A stretch of DNA of 23,474 nt from Rhypophila decipiens (Eukaryota; Ascomycota; Sordariomycetes; Sordariales; Naviculisporaceae): positions 1 to 23,474 of the forward strand of contig MU858349.1 of NCBI GenBank assembly GCA_033297075.1, written 5' to 3'. Shown in pieces: positions 8,351 through 17,339 of the stretch. The notes below the pieces were generated by a model. That model did no database searches and was not told the origin of the DNA. It was given only the letters and a program-made list of their open reading frames with translations. The position numbers and the translations under genes are program-made. Every line of letters starts with the position of its first letter. The stretch's first letter is position 1.

Positions 8351-8360
8351 CCTTTTATAC
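8351..8360 (-). promoter_or_regulatory. TATA box for the 53-aa frame
   Basis: GTATAAAAGG on the minus strand, about 95 bases upstream of ATG 8259, followed by an AT-rich stretch without ATG codons in the likely leader. Confidence 0.45.
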
Positions 8361-8407
8361 CTCAGAGTTTCCTCCATCGACTACGGCCTGCATCTAATTG
8401 TAACAAG

Positions 8408-8535
8408 GAGCGGCTTTTGCCAGAAACTATAGAAAATGGAAGTGACCTTGACACGGGAAGCCGTTTGTGGCTCTAGCTTGTTAAGCTCTTTGATGAACAA
8501 TTAAATCTCTAGAACGACTTCTGCAGCATGAGTAT
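8408..8535. repeat. Short-motif repeat cluster
   Basis: Contains GGAGCGGCTTTTGCCAGAAA (8407), AGCCGTTTGTGGCTCTAG (8460) and CTCTAGAACGACTTCTGCAG (8508), all variants of the dispersed near-palindromic motif family. No gene is evident in 8260-8771. Confidence 0.55.
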
Positions 8536-8771
8536 GTTACAGTAGCTACGTCTTTTCTCTATAGGTCATGCTCTATGTATGGTGCTATAGATGGCTTCTC
8601 ACATCATCGCTCTATATTGGAGCCTTAAATGAATATCTCAGTATCACCAGATAACAAACACACAGGCTCAGGGTTGTTGTTTATCATGTCGGGATCTGTC
8701 TGGTACCAGGGCGGTCATGATGTCCCACAACCCCCGCGGTGATGGAAATTTGTCGGGGACTGGTGTTGAAG

Positions 8772-8906
8772 CTAATTATGATGCCTGACGATACACTGAG
8801 TGCATTCCCTTAATATAGCCCTGCACTTCGTATTATTTGCCACATTTGGGTCGCATTGAATTTCTTCGCACCAAGATTGTGCAGTGAGACAAGGTACGTA
8901 AAGTAA
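8772..8906 (-). pseudogene. Short Cys-rich frame (44 aa, six Cys), possible secreted-protein relic
   Basis: A stop-to-stop frame of 44 codons on the minus strand contains six cysteines (PC, WC, QC, KC, EC, QC) spread as in small cysteine-rich proteins, ending QCIVRHHN. There is no ATG, and immediately upstream lies an inverted copy of the dispersed repeat, so any signal-peptide exon would be lost or displaced. High Cys content by chance in a short frame is possible. No family is recognised. Confidence 0.2.
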
Positions 8907-8907
8907 C

Positions 8908-9035
8908 TATGGAACTGTTTCTGGAGGTCAAGATTACTTACCATGCTGCAGAAGCCATTTCTGGAGCCGAACAAAACAGGGTATTCATGTTAGCCAAAAT
9001 TGGCAACAGAAACATGACTAGAGCCAGATATGACT
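8908..9035 (-). repeat. Short-motif repeat, inverted orientation
   Basis: Read on the minus strand this holds GCTCCAGAAATGGCTTCTGC, then ATGGTAAGTA, then TCCAGAAACAG. It matches the order and spacing at 6787-6845 (CTCCAGAAATTGCTTCTG, GTGGTAAGTA, TCCAGAAACGC). The more distal part carries TTTCTGTTGCCAATTTTGGCT, matching 6689-6715. It is therefore a second diverged member of the same element, on the opposite strand. Confidence 0.65.
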
Positions 9036-9175
9036 CTTGATGTAAAAGCAGGTCTGCAAGAATTACTTATTTCATTCAGTGACGATTTAATACAATAAAA
9101 TTCAGGTTCAGCTTTGTTCCATACAGGAAGAGTGGGTTTTCGATTTGAGGCCCCAGCGTGGCGCGTGCCGTGCAT
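8990..9175 (-). pseudogene. Open frame sharing AEPEFYC with the relic at 2368-2865
   Basis: A 61-codon minus-strand frame (start at 9175) contains NRKPTLPVWNKAEPEFYC. The AEPEFYC part is encoded by the 24-base exact repeat 9091-9114 and is preceded, as in the 2368-2865 relic, by a basic Lys/Arg-Thr-Pro segment. Beyond the motif the two loci differ, and the frame runs into the inverted short-motif repeat. It may be a fragment of a paralogue of that relic. Not recognised otherwise. Confidence 0.25.
9091..9114 (-). repeat. 24-bp exact repeat, identical to 2766-2789
   Basis: Second copy of the 24-base sequence described at 2766-2789, same orientation and same coding phase on the minus strand. 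Confidence 0.7.
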
Positions 9176-9438
9176 TCAGGCCGGGTCTCCTCGTAACATC
9201 CCAACAGCAGATCGAAAAGGATCCGGAGTCCCGCCGATTTTACATGAATATTGGCTTAGACACGAAACATTCTTACGAGTCTGATCCTCGATATAAAATC
9301 ATGACATTGAAGCGGGGTGAGATTTGGAACACAACGAACCCACCCGTACATCGGGATCAATCTCCTTATACCTCGAATGATCTGGCTAGCCGGCCAAAGA
9401 AATACAAGACCATAACAGAAAAGATACAATATATCTAG
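9145..9438 (+). other. Unassigned open frame, doubtful
   Basis: A 97-codon frame without an early ATG (begins at TTG) runs to a TAG at 9436-9438. The part SRRFYMNIGLDTKHSYESDP reads plausibly as protein, but the minus strand is open over part of the same bases and no domain is visible. It could be an internal exon of a dead gene. Confidence 0.15.
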
Positions 9439-9499
9439 GTACAGTACGTGTATGTATGTATGCATCAATTTTCATTCTGCTATTATTGTTTCTTTCTGA

Positions 9500-9543
9500 A
9501 TAGGTACGTATTCTTTCTGCCGGCAGAAAGGATACGTACCTAT
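9500..9543. repeat. 44-bp near-perfect palindrome
   Basis: ATAGGTACGTATTCTTTCTG followed by CC, then its reverse complement, with no spacer; one mismatch in 22-bp arms, centred on GCCGGC at 9521/9522. Outer sequences (TTGTTTCTTTC on the left, GAAAAGAAAC on the right) extend the symmetry imperfectly. A partial direct copy of the right arm lies at about 9580-9606 (CTGCCGGCAGAAAGAATACAT). It could be a cruciform, a transposon-end remnant or a binding site. Confidence 0.9.
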
Positions 9544-9609
9544 CCAGCAGGAAAAGAAACCGAATCCACGAGAGGGATTCTGCCGGCAGAAAGAATACAT
9601 ACTTAGGAA

Positions 9610-10320
9610 ACGATGATAGTAGAAAAGGGATGTGTAAGAGGCAGAATCGGTGGGTACTTATGGCTGAAAAGGCGTTGGGAAGAGCAGTGCGAAACTAACG
9701 TATGACGCACGGCGCGGTCACTTGGACGGAACTTCAAGGAGCCCAAGAGGCTGGGCCGTTTGGTAGCCGGGCCGAAGTGGGGCCGGGGCCGGATAGACTC
9801 TCATCATCCATATCTTACAGTACAGTCATTTCCGCAAGCCTGAGAGAGCACTGCGCCACCTTGCCCCACCTCGTTGCCAAACCCGACGGACATCGGCTAA
9901 AACTCTCATCCCGACCCCAAAATCCGTCACTACCTACAACTGCCCTCAAGGTGACACTGCCGGTCGGACCTGCGACTTCGAGACGCGGAAAAAACACATC
10001 GGTTTGCTAACAGGTCCGTCTCTTGAGCCTACCTATCGTTTTTCTCGCAGCGCCGTAACAACTGATATTAGAAAAAATAGATCCAACTTCCCCATTCCCT
10101 CACTACCTATTCCGCTCAATCGCCAGCGCCTGCTCACGCCGGCTACTTCGGCCTCCCATCTTCCGGTGAACAAAGTGAGCCAAGTCGTATCCTGGCCCGA
10201 TTGACCCCTTCCCCCAAAACAACACATACATCGCCCAATATTCAGTGATGCTTTTTTGCATTTCTACCCTTTTCTCTGACCGTTAAGTTCATATTTGTTG
10301 AATATAGTTCCCTGATTCAC
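9610..10320. other. Interval without a supported gene
   Basis: Open frames of up to 102 codons occur here but lack ATG or protein-like composition. The end (10200-10320) is C-rich and CT-rich, like a promoter and leader for the possible broken gene that follows. Confidence 0.3.
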
Positions 10321-10321
10321 C

Positions 10322-10741
10322 CCCCAAAGACCACCCAATGGTCACCGACTCCAGCCAGGGACCAGCGACATTCCCCACAAGCGCGTGCTACAACTCTCGA
10401 CGGCGGCGCAGGCACGGCGACAGATCGCAGCCATCCTGTCGTCGATGATCCCGCAATGGCGAGGGATGTCTTGGCTACGGCCGCGTTCTCCGCTAGGTCG
10501 ATTGCCCCACAGTTCCTTTGGGTACTAATAAACGTCGTTCGTCTTCCATGTCCCCAGCACATGGGAGTCCCAGTGCTGTAAGTCGTGAAACAACTGGGGT
10601 CGTCTCGACAGCCGCTCTTATTAGACCTGCCTTGGTGGACCCTCAAGAAGGAGAACAAGGAAGACTGGAAGGTCTCGGACCTAGCGCGCGAGCTTAAGAA
10701 ACAAGGCAACGAGAACGAAAAGAAAGGAATATGCTGTAGCT
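10322..10741 (+). pseudogene. Possible broken plus-strand gene
   Basis: After a leader-like stretch, one frame stays open from before 10340 to the TAA at 10579 and includes MARDVLATAAFSARSIAPQF followed by a hydrophobic segment. A second frame from about 10612 reads PLLLDLPWWTLKKENKEDWK and SDLARELKKQGNENEKKG to a TGA at 10739-10741. A GTAAGT sits between them but the gap of about 35 bases is too short for an intron and the phases do not join. The minus strand is also open here, so the call is weak. Family not recognised. Confidence 0.25.
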
Positions 10742-10893
10742 GACATTTTGATGTCAGGGCACGTGTGTAGAATCGAGAAAAGTGGTCTCTGATTCAAAAG
10801 AAAGTGGAAGCTTTTCAGGGCTCATAACCTGTTAGGGGGGATACACCAAACGAGTGTGAAGAAGATTCTTGTTGATCATTCCTAACTCTATGT

Positions 10894-10911
10894 CTGTGGT
10901 GTCAACCACAG
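10894..10911. repeat. Hairpin CTGTGGT-GTCA-ACCACAG
   Basis: Perfect 7-bp arms with a 4-base loop, in the interval upstream of the DUF6604 gene. A sister hairpin with the same outer arm lies 67 bases downstream. Confidence 0.6.
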
Positions 10912-10977
10912 GCATCTACACTATATACATGATCTGGTGGAAGGATCTAGAAGATGATGAGCACTGGAACATTCTAT

Positions 10978-10997
10978 CTGTGGGTATCGCCCCACAG
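10978..10997. repeat. Hairpin CTGTGGG-TATCGC-CCCACAG
   Basis: Perfect 7-bp arms with a 6-base loop. It shares CTGTGG...CCACAG with the hairpin at 10894. The rest of 10745-11406 shows no gene. Confidence 0.6.
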
Positions 10998-11406
10998 AGC
11001 AATGGCTGGATGCAAGGATCATGAGGGACTAGTCTAGTGTCTGTTGGCCAGTTCGTTTTGCGGGGCAGTGCCGCGACTGACACAGTGCATCACTCTGTAC
11101 GTGATACTGTATGAGCCAGCCAGAATTGGCTGCAGCGACAAATGGCGATGGACGGAGTGAACTAGCCGCTTTTAGCACTGAGAGATACCCGTAACAGTGA
11201 TTGTAGCGAAGCTACGCGCCCATGCGGTGGCAGAAATCGGAGTCCTCGTTGCGCCTGCCCTCACACAATGCCGTTTTTGTTGCCTCGTTCACCGAGACCC
11301 CCTCCGATTGAAAACCCCACCTAAAGTTCGCACCCGTGATAGTTTGTTGCACCTTTTTGCGCGCGCACACAACGAAAGAAGACAAAGGATCCGGAGATTA
11401 CGTACT

Positions 11407-13926
11407 ATGTGCTCGACTAACCGCTACGAGGCGTCCCCGGGCACCGAGGGGTGGAATTCCCGTTACTTCCAGTACAAAGCCCTAGAAAAATCAATCTTCG
11501 GTTTGCTAGACCCGAAACAACTGCTTCCCACGATCAAGTTACCACAAGCCAAGCAAATTGCAAACAATCTCATCCAACAGCTGCCGCATACACACCATGA
11601 CACGGTTTTGGATAACCTGACGCAGGCTATAAAGCTGCGCAGCCAGGTCGCCAAGCGCTACAAGGACTTACTAAAAGCAAAATATAATCCTCACCTCAAG
11701 CGGGACAATCATGGCCATGCACTTTACATCCAATTTCTGGAGGGCATCAAGCAGGCGCTGATGGAGTGGAAAAGCGCTCAAGAAGAGGCGGTTCCTGGCC
11801 CTGAAGCGCAGCAGCCGGAACCGGAAGAGGAAAGGGACCTGTTGGACGACGGCGACGGCACTGGCGCCGGCTTGACGCTCCAGCAGGCCGATTTCAACGG
11901 CTTTTTGCAATTAGTCCTGACCTTGGCCGGCGACGCCGCCGCGCTGTGGGAGGGGGTGGAACGCGGCGAACTGCCCTTCTGGCTCGCCAGCATGTGTATG
12001 TACCACCTACCCACCAAGATGTCGAACAGTTGGTAGCTGCAGTTCTGACAACAGTGAGGCCGTGTCCTGGACTCCCTCTCATCAGTAACCGACATCAAGT
12101 TCCGAGAGATCATTTCCATGATCAACGAGGCGAGACTGCTGTGGGAAGAGGATCAGCCGCGGTCTGAGGGGAAGAAAAAGGGAAAGAAGAGTAAGAAAAC
12201 AAAGGAAGGGGCAAAGCAGTCTCTGACTCTCTGGGTCGGGACCCCCCCGCAGCTCACGCAGGATTGGGTCGCCGCGATGAACAAGGTGAGCGGTGCAGGG
12301 ACGATTTGGAGCGAGCTGACTGCTCTCCTGCCCTCCATACCGCGTTTCATTAACGCACTTGTGTAGGTCTTATGCCGCCGCTTGCTGGATTCGAGATCGG
12401 ATCATGCTGACCATATGCCTCGCCGACAGTGTTCCGATGATCGAGACTGCGCCCTTGCTGCACTCCTCGCTCTACACGCCGCTCTTGTTTGGCATGTTAG
12501 AAGGTGCTATTCCGGCCTTGGCGGCGCTAGAATGCCTCACGTCGCTAGCCCAGGTACCTTTCGAGGCTGTCGTAGCCACATACTTTTGCAACCTTATTAA
12601 CGACGACGGAACGGAGCCGGACAGCACCAAGACCCTGACCCAAGCCGCGAGTGCGGCTGTGCTCAACGAATTGAACGAGGGCCTAGCCCTTGTGCCATGG
12701 CTGCGGGAATACGGGGGCCTGATGGACAATCAAGAGAAATTGTTTCGCGAATTAACCTGGGACATGAAGTCCTGGGCCAAGACCTGCTTCGAGCCGCTGA
12801 CTCTGGGCCCGATTTACGTCTACGCGCGGGCGCAGCGGGTCGACTTCGAGAAAGTGTTCAGCACTGGCAGCCTTCCGCTGCAGGTATTCCTGTACCTGTA
12901 CGAGCTGCGGCGGCTGAAAGCCCCCGAGCTTGCCACGGGTGACGATGGCCGGGAGTACGAGCGCCTGGTCGGGGCTCTGCTTCAGGACCCACGCGTCGCG
13001 CCGCTGCTGTTGAGGAATGGGCGGCCGCAGAGCGTCGAGGAATGCGCCCAGGCGCTGCGGGCCTGGTGCATCCCGCAGCCGGAGAAGAAAGGACTCGGGC
13101 CCTTGGAGTCGCGCCGAAAGTTCGTTATGCAGAGAATCGCGGACGCACGGAGGAGCAATGGCCTGAGCAAAGAGCTCGTAAAGAACGGTTACTGCATTAC
13201 TGCGACTGTGCGTTCCGACCTTGCCAAATACGCCACCATGGAGAGGAAGCACGGCCCCGCGGACGACACTGCCCTTTTGGGGTGTGCCTTGGCTTGGGAG
13301 ATGGGCTTTCCGAACTGCTCGAAGCTCGAGGCCGTCCTCCTTGACGTTGTTCAGAATACGCCGGGGGGGGGGTCCGGTCGTGGGTATATACCACCCTCAA
13401 TCAGCTACGGGATCAGCCTGAATGGACAACAGCCATCGCAGACGTCGTGCGCCACGGGTTTCACACCGTGGGGAATCAAGGGGGGCTCCCAAAGCCGGCG
13501 GGGGCCTTCATCTCTGAGTCGGTGGAATCGCTCGAAGTTGTGGTCCTCGAAGCTGTCCTGGGAGTGCCCCAAGGCAATGAGTCGCTGAAGGCCGCCCTCG
13601 CCAACGTGGCGCAGATACAATATGACGCAGAATCCGCGCAGGTGGGTGCGTTCGTTAATGTGACAATGCCCCTGTACCTGAAATTGGCCGATACCTTTAA
13701 GGTCAAGGCCCATTCGAACAGCATCAAGGTACGGGGGATCGCTTGCGTGTGTCACTTGAGCTCATTGTTCGAGAGCCAGACTGAGGAGACATGGTGCAAG
13801 GACGTGGAGCAGATTTTGCAAACATTTATGGAGGGTGCCAGACCGGTTCTCGAAAAGACTTATGGAGGGCGTGATGGCACAGCAGAGGACAGGCGGAAAA
13901 GAAACGAGGAATTCGAGGTGGAATAA
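11407..13926 (+). CDS. DUF6604-domain protein, three exons, about 796 aa, frame break in a G10 run
   Basis: ATG 11407 (MCSTNRYEASPGTEGW) is chosen because it begins the domain; the in-frame codons upstream look non-coding. Introns fit at 11996-12058 (GTATGT, CTGAC, GAG) and 12363-12429 (GTAGGT, GCTGAC, CAG), both in phase. Residues about 5-130 match the pattern of DUF6604, a domain of unknown function common at the N-terminus of large fungal proteins: YFQYKALEKSIFGLL, KLPQAKQIANNLIQQ, DNLTQAIKLRSQVAKRYKDL, YIQFLEGIKQAL. A Pro/Glu-rich acidic linker follows, and a Lys-rich patch (GKKKGKKSKKTKEGAK) lies in exon 2. Exon 3 is long and typical of the C-terminal part of such proteins. At 13363-13372 a run of ten G puts the tail out of frame: protein text resumes one frame over (SWVYTTLNQLRDQPEW) and runs to TAA 13924-13926. 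Eleven or eight G would keep it open, so this may be a sequencing error or a true break. Confidence 0.8.
13363..13372 (+). repeat. G10 homopolymer at the DUF6604 frame break
   Basis: Ten G residues inside coding sequence. The reading frame that is coherent upstream differs by one base from the one that is coherent downstream. Confidence 0.85.
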
Positions 13927-14081
13927 TTGACTTTTAGATAGTTAATGTATAGATACTAAGGTAATCCGCTGGGTGATAGATTCTCTAGTATGGACCTTGC
14001 GCTGTGCCGGTATGTGAGCGATTTTTCGTATTCAAGCTTGGAATCAACTGATCTACTAGAATAACTAAAGGAAAATCATCG

Positions 14082-14616
14082 ATGTCAAAAACCAACATCT
14101 GTGAGAGTGTTGGCGATGTCCCGTTGTACGTGCCATGGGGTGCGGAGCTTTTTGAGCAGGTACATCATAAAGAACCGGACCATCTGCGAAAACATGGTTG
14201 GTCTAACTAGCTTCCATCCCCACCTTTCAAAAGAAGCTATCTGTTAATCCTCAGACAGAGCGCCTCCATCTTTCAAAGAGGAGTACAGCCTTCAGCAGGC
14301 CACTCCAGCGGATGAGGGAGCCCCTCCAAAGCAGGACTTGCTATACCAGGCAGCTCTTGCTGCTGCGGCACAGAAAGCAGCGGCCGCTGGAAAATTCGAC
14401 CGCAACACTTCACCAAAATTACTAGCAAAGCTTACCACAGACTCCTCCGAGTCACTTCGGACCTCTAATATCAACGATACTTTAAATGAATACGATCCCA
14501 ATACTTACGACACTGACTTCGACGACAATGCCATTGCCGAAGCAAATGCTAGCGCCCTCGCCAGCGATTCAGAAGGATTCTATATTCAAGAGTTTGGGTT
14601 ATTATACTTAGAGTAA
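14082..14616 (+). CDS. Possible small acidic protein gene, structure unresolved
   Basis: ATG 14082 opens MSKTNICESVGDVPLYVPWG and continues to ELFEQ before a GTACAT donor at 14160. A CTAAC branch site (about 14200) and a CAG acceptor (14252-14254) suggest an intron. Downstream a long protein-like frame (PPSFKEEYSLQQATPADEG, an Ala-rich AALAAAAQKAAAAG, then DPNTYDTDFDDNAIAEANAS) reaches TAA at 14614-14616. The simple splice is not in phase with it, so either the acceptor is elsewhere, there is an indel, or the two parts are not one gene. The acidic Ala/Asp/Ser composition suggests a disordered protein. No family recognised. Confidence 0.3.
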
Positions 14617-14896
14617 GAATTATAGTGCGAGTTTACCAGAGGGCAAAGTTTTACCGAAGTCACCCTTATAGGTTCAGCTTGCAAGAGACGAGGAAGAGTC
14701 GTCGCCAACACAGAAAATTACAGATGGAAAGAAGCAGTTCATGGAATGAGATCTCGTTGACAGGTCCAATTCAGAACAGACCGTGGGGTGGTGTGCCGAC
14801 CAGACCATGCTTCCCAATCCCGTTTATGGGACTCGAGTACAAGCTCCGGGAAATTGTGGTGCAGCAACAAGGGATGGGTAAATCGATGATCCGGCG

Positions 14897-14915
14897 CGAC
14901 TCACAGTGCGAGTCG
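14897..14915. repeat. Hairpin CGACTC-ACAGTGC-GAGTCG
   Basis: Perfect 6-bp arms, 7-base loop, 31 bases before another hairpin. Confidence 0.5.
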
Positions 14916-14945
14916 AAAAAGGGGTGTGAAATTTTGTTGACAAAT

Positions 14946-14965
14946 GGGTGTGTTTCTTCACACCC
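14946..14965. repeat. Hairpin GGGTGTG-TTTCTT-CACACCC
   Basis: Perfect 7-bp arms with a 6-base loop. GGGTGTG also occurs on its own just upstream (about 14921). The two hairpins may mark the end of a decayed element. No gene is supported in 14617-15196. Confidence 0.55.
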
Positions 14966-15196
14966 AATTTTTTGGTCCAGTTGAACGATAACAAAAACAC
15001 CACGTTGAACCAAACGTAAAGGGGAAGTAACGTTACATGTACGTGTAGTGTAGAAGCAACTATCGTCATCAGGCCAAGGGGGCCTTTCATCACCGCTATG
15101 TTGCACCACTAACAGGGATTCAAGCAATTTTAGTGCGAACCGTTTCCCTGCTTGTCCGAAGTTGGGATTCTCCAAATAGGGTATACATATTATCGG

Positions 15197-15559
15197 TTAA
15201 ACTGGAAGAAACGTTGTTGAGATTAGTGATAAAACGTTGTTCAATTTCTTTGGCCCGTTTTTCGGTCTTTTGCCCTCTGGACGGTTGGCTGGGCCAGAAG
15301 ATCTTTGCTTCTTTCTTTTGCCAGCGCCATTTCCAGAACCACCCCGTCGTTTTCGGCCATTATTTTGTTCCCCCCCTTCACTCCCGGGTTCGATTTCGCT
15401 ATCAAGAGCGTCCTCCTGATAGGCATCAGTACCTTCTTTGGCTGATGTCCCCAGGCCAGGACTCGTCTGGTGAGACACAGAACCGGAAGGTGGATGGCCA
15501 TGTCTTGGGGGCATTTGTGAAAACGGGCGATCACTGGGGGCTGGGTGTGCCCTTTCCAA
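15197..15559 (-). CDS. Disordered basic protein fragment (about 120 codons)
   Basis: A minus-strand frame open over about 130 codons has strongly biased composition: Pro/Ser/Gly/His-rich first (SDRPFSQMPPRHGHPPSGS), an acidic middle (DALDSEIEPGSEGGEQ), then nuclear-localisation-like basic clusters (NGRKRRGGSGNGAGKRKKQR, NRPEGKRPKNGPKK) and a stop. There is no good ATG at its start; a TAG followed by AGAACA at about 15590 could be an intron acceptor, and a neighbouring frame reads GYNQRREQYHQGAHW just upstream. It is probably the C-terminal disordered tail of a nuclear or nucleic-acid-binding protein, possibly broken. The long plus-strand frame over the same bases looks like its shadow. Confidence 0.35.
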   Translation of the reverse strand: MERAHPAPSDRPFSQMPPRHGHPPSGSVSHQTSPGLGTSAKEGTDAYQEDALDSEIEPGSEGGEQNNGRKRRGGSGNGAGKRKKQRSSGPANRPEGKRPKNGPKKLNNVLSLISTTFLPV

Positions 15560-15710
15560 TGAGCCCCCTGGTGGTATTGTTCTCTACGTTGATTGTAGCC
15601 AATAACGGAGGAACATTTAGTATTTCAGAGCCTCCAAATTATTGGCTGAAGCATACTGCTAGAATTAATAAATTAGGCATCTAGTGTTATCAGCGGATCT
15701 CATTAAGTAG

Positions 15711-15914
15711 GTGTGGCGAAGAATAGGGCGAAGAGGCAGAGGGATTACCAAAACGCAGTTTCGGAAGCTCCTTAACGCCCCTCTAATCAAGAATGATCAG
15801 CCGAAGAAGGCGACTGCGGTCAAGCCCCGCCGCAACGGGCGTTACCATAGGCGAGATTTACCCCCTCCTCCAAAGAACGATGCCGAGACTACCAGTTCAA
15901 ACAGTGGTTCTTAA
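15711..15914 (+). CDS. Basic C-terminal exon with a YHRRDLPPPPK motif
   Basis: After an AG acceptor-like site (AAGTAG) a frame reads WRRIGRRGRGITKTQFRKLL, then a Lys-rich linker, then NGRYHRRDLPPPPKNDAE and TTSSNSGS before a TAA. There is no ATG, so this is an exon or fragment. The string YHRR-D/N-LPPPPK recurs in the minus-strand frame at 19372-19845, which also has Arg-rich helices before it. Both are probably tails of one uncharacterised fungal family. An upstream exon was not found. Confidence 0.35.
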   Translation: MWRRIGRRGRGITKTQFRKLLNAPLIKNDQPKKATAVKPRRNGRYHRRDLPPPPKNDAETTSSNSGS

Positions 15915-17030
15915 AGTCAGATAAAGCTCACTTACACGGTTATGACGAGATGAAAGAACGCAACGGAACCTTCCTTTAGAATCCATTAAAGACTAAGGAG
16001 ATTGTAAATCGGTAAGCTAAATCACTTTAAAAATAGCCTTAAAATTCCTTCGGCACCAGTCTCGAGATCAGGCGCCAATAGAAGCAAGTACGCCTCCCGC
16101 AAAAATATCCGACAGTCTCCATTTCTTACACTTTCTATTTTTCTAAATCTACAAGGAATAGTCCTCGCCCCTGTACGCGGTGATGTTCTTCTTAATGTTG
16201 CGGTTTGCAAACGACGAGCTGGGACGACTCGCTCACTGTGACCGTCATCGCTCTGCGGTTGGTTTACTATGATCAAGACCTACGTCAAACAGCAACGGCA
16301 CAACTACGTCGGTCTATTCAAGAACGATTTCGAGACATTCTCGAGGATGTGTGTTGATATTGTGGGTTCTCGGGCTGCAAGCGCTGAAGGTCGCTTTCGT
16401 CATTCTGGTATTTGCATTGAGTACCCTTTTGAGTGCTCTTCCGAACAGTCGTAATAAATTATCACATAAATAGACTACCGTTGCCTGAATCTTTGTATCT
16501 ATACTTCATCTAACCAAGCCTTGACCTTGCTAACAAACTGGATGGCAATTCTGCGCTTGACACCCTTCTCAGCAAAGGACCTAGCCTAAATTGGAAAAGC
16601 CCGTGGATAGAGGCCCGGCGCCAAAAGAAGAGTAGTGGCTCCTAGAATGGTGAATATAGCTTTATTGTGGATGCGAACTGTGAACATATAATCTCACTCT
16701 CGACCTTTTTCCTCTCTGCGAAACACCGATTTCTGGCTCTTACTTTATGTCGACGCAACTCTAAAAAAGTCTCCCTGCTCCACAAACGGCTCCAAGTGGA
16801 GGACAGCGCAATGCAGTACAGAAAAACGAATCCGTACCATTTTCTACCGACAGAATAGATAAGTTTGACTCATTCAGCTATTTAGTCGCAAGTTCAAATT
16901 CTACACAGGTCCCAGAGCATTTTATTGCCAAATTTCCCAGATTGAAATTGGCATAAACCTTTTCCTAGCATTTATAAGCAAAGTCATCATCCTAGATGAA
17001 AATTCAAGTGAGGACTTCCACGCCGCTGCT
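15915..17030. other. Interval with scattered relics and repeats, no supported gene
   Basis: Around 16180-16365 two overlapping plus-strand frames read protein-like text (FANDELGRLAHCDRHRSAV; YYDQDLRQTATAQLRRSIQE and FRDILEDVC), suggesting a frameshifted fragment. On the minus strand, 16499-16580 reads SFAEKGVKRRIAIQF and KVKAWLDEV before a stop. Neither is recognised. Short-motif repeats lie at about 16636 (GTGGCTCCTAGAATGG), 16730 (TTTCTGGCTCTTACT) and 16778 (CTCCACAAACGGCTCC). Confidence 0.25.
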
Positions 17031-17339
17031 ATGTACCCAAGTTTTGGCCCAGGCAGGCCACAATTCCCTGGAGAACAAAATCAGGCCAAACAACCTATCT
17101 CGCTCTCCAAAGACAACGCCGACGTGGTGTCTTTAGAAGCAGCGGTCTTTACAATGCAGAGTTCTCCCCCCGCTATTGAAAAAGATACGTTAATCGACTT
17201 GTCAATTATACCCCCGGCAACTTCCTCGAAAAGACCAGTACTGTTCAATATTCAGAAACTTTGGTCGACCTTCAGTATAATTAAGCCCTCGGCAATTCGA
17301 AGCTTGTTAAACGCTCCGATTATGTCAAGTTTTGTATAG
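17031..17339 (+). CDS. Doubtful 102-aa hypothetical protein
   Basis: ATG 17031 starts MYPSFGPGRPQFPGEQNQAK and runs 102 codons to a TAG. A TATA-like ATTTATAAGC lies about 60 bases upstream (16970), so the start looks promoter-like; the Pro/Gly/Gln-rich opening loosely recalls the N-terminus of the gene at 1024. The rest is Ser/Pro/Ile-rich without a domain. It may be a truncated gene. Confidence 0.25.
   Translation: MYPSFGPGRPQFPGEQNQAKQPISLSKDNADVVSLEAAVFTMQSSPPAIEKDTLIDLSIIPPATSSKRPVLFNIQKLWSTFSIIKPSAIRSLLNAPIMSSFV

Noticed and set aside
12752..13252. Minus-strand frame of 166 codons
   Set aside because: It lies inside exon 3 of the DUF6604 gene and is its GC-rich shadow.
15133..15684. 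Plus-strand frame of 183 codons
   Set aside because: Most of it is antisense to the biased disordered tail at 15197-15559, and its own composition is not protein-like.
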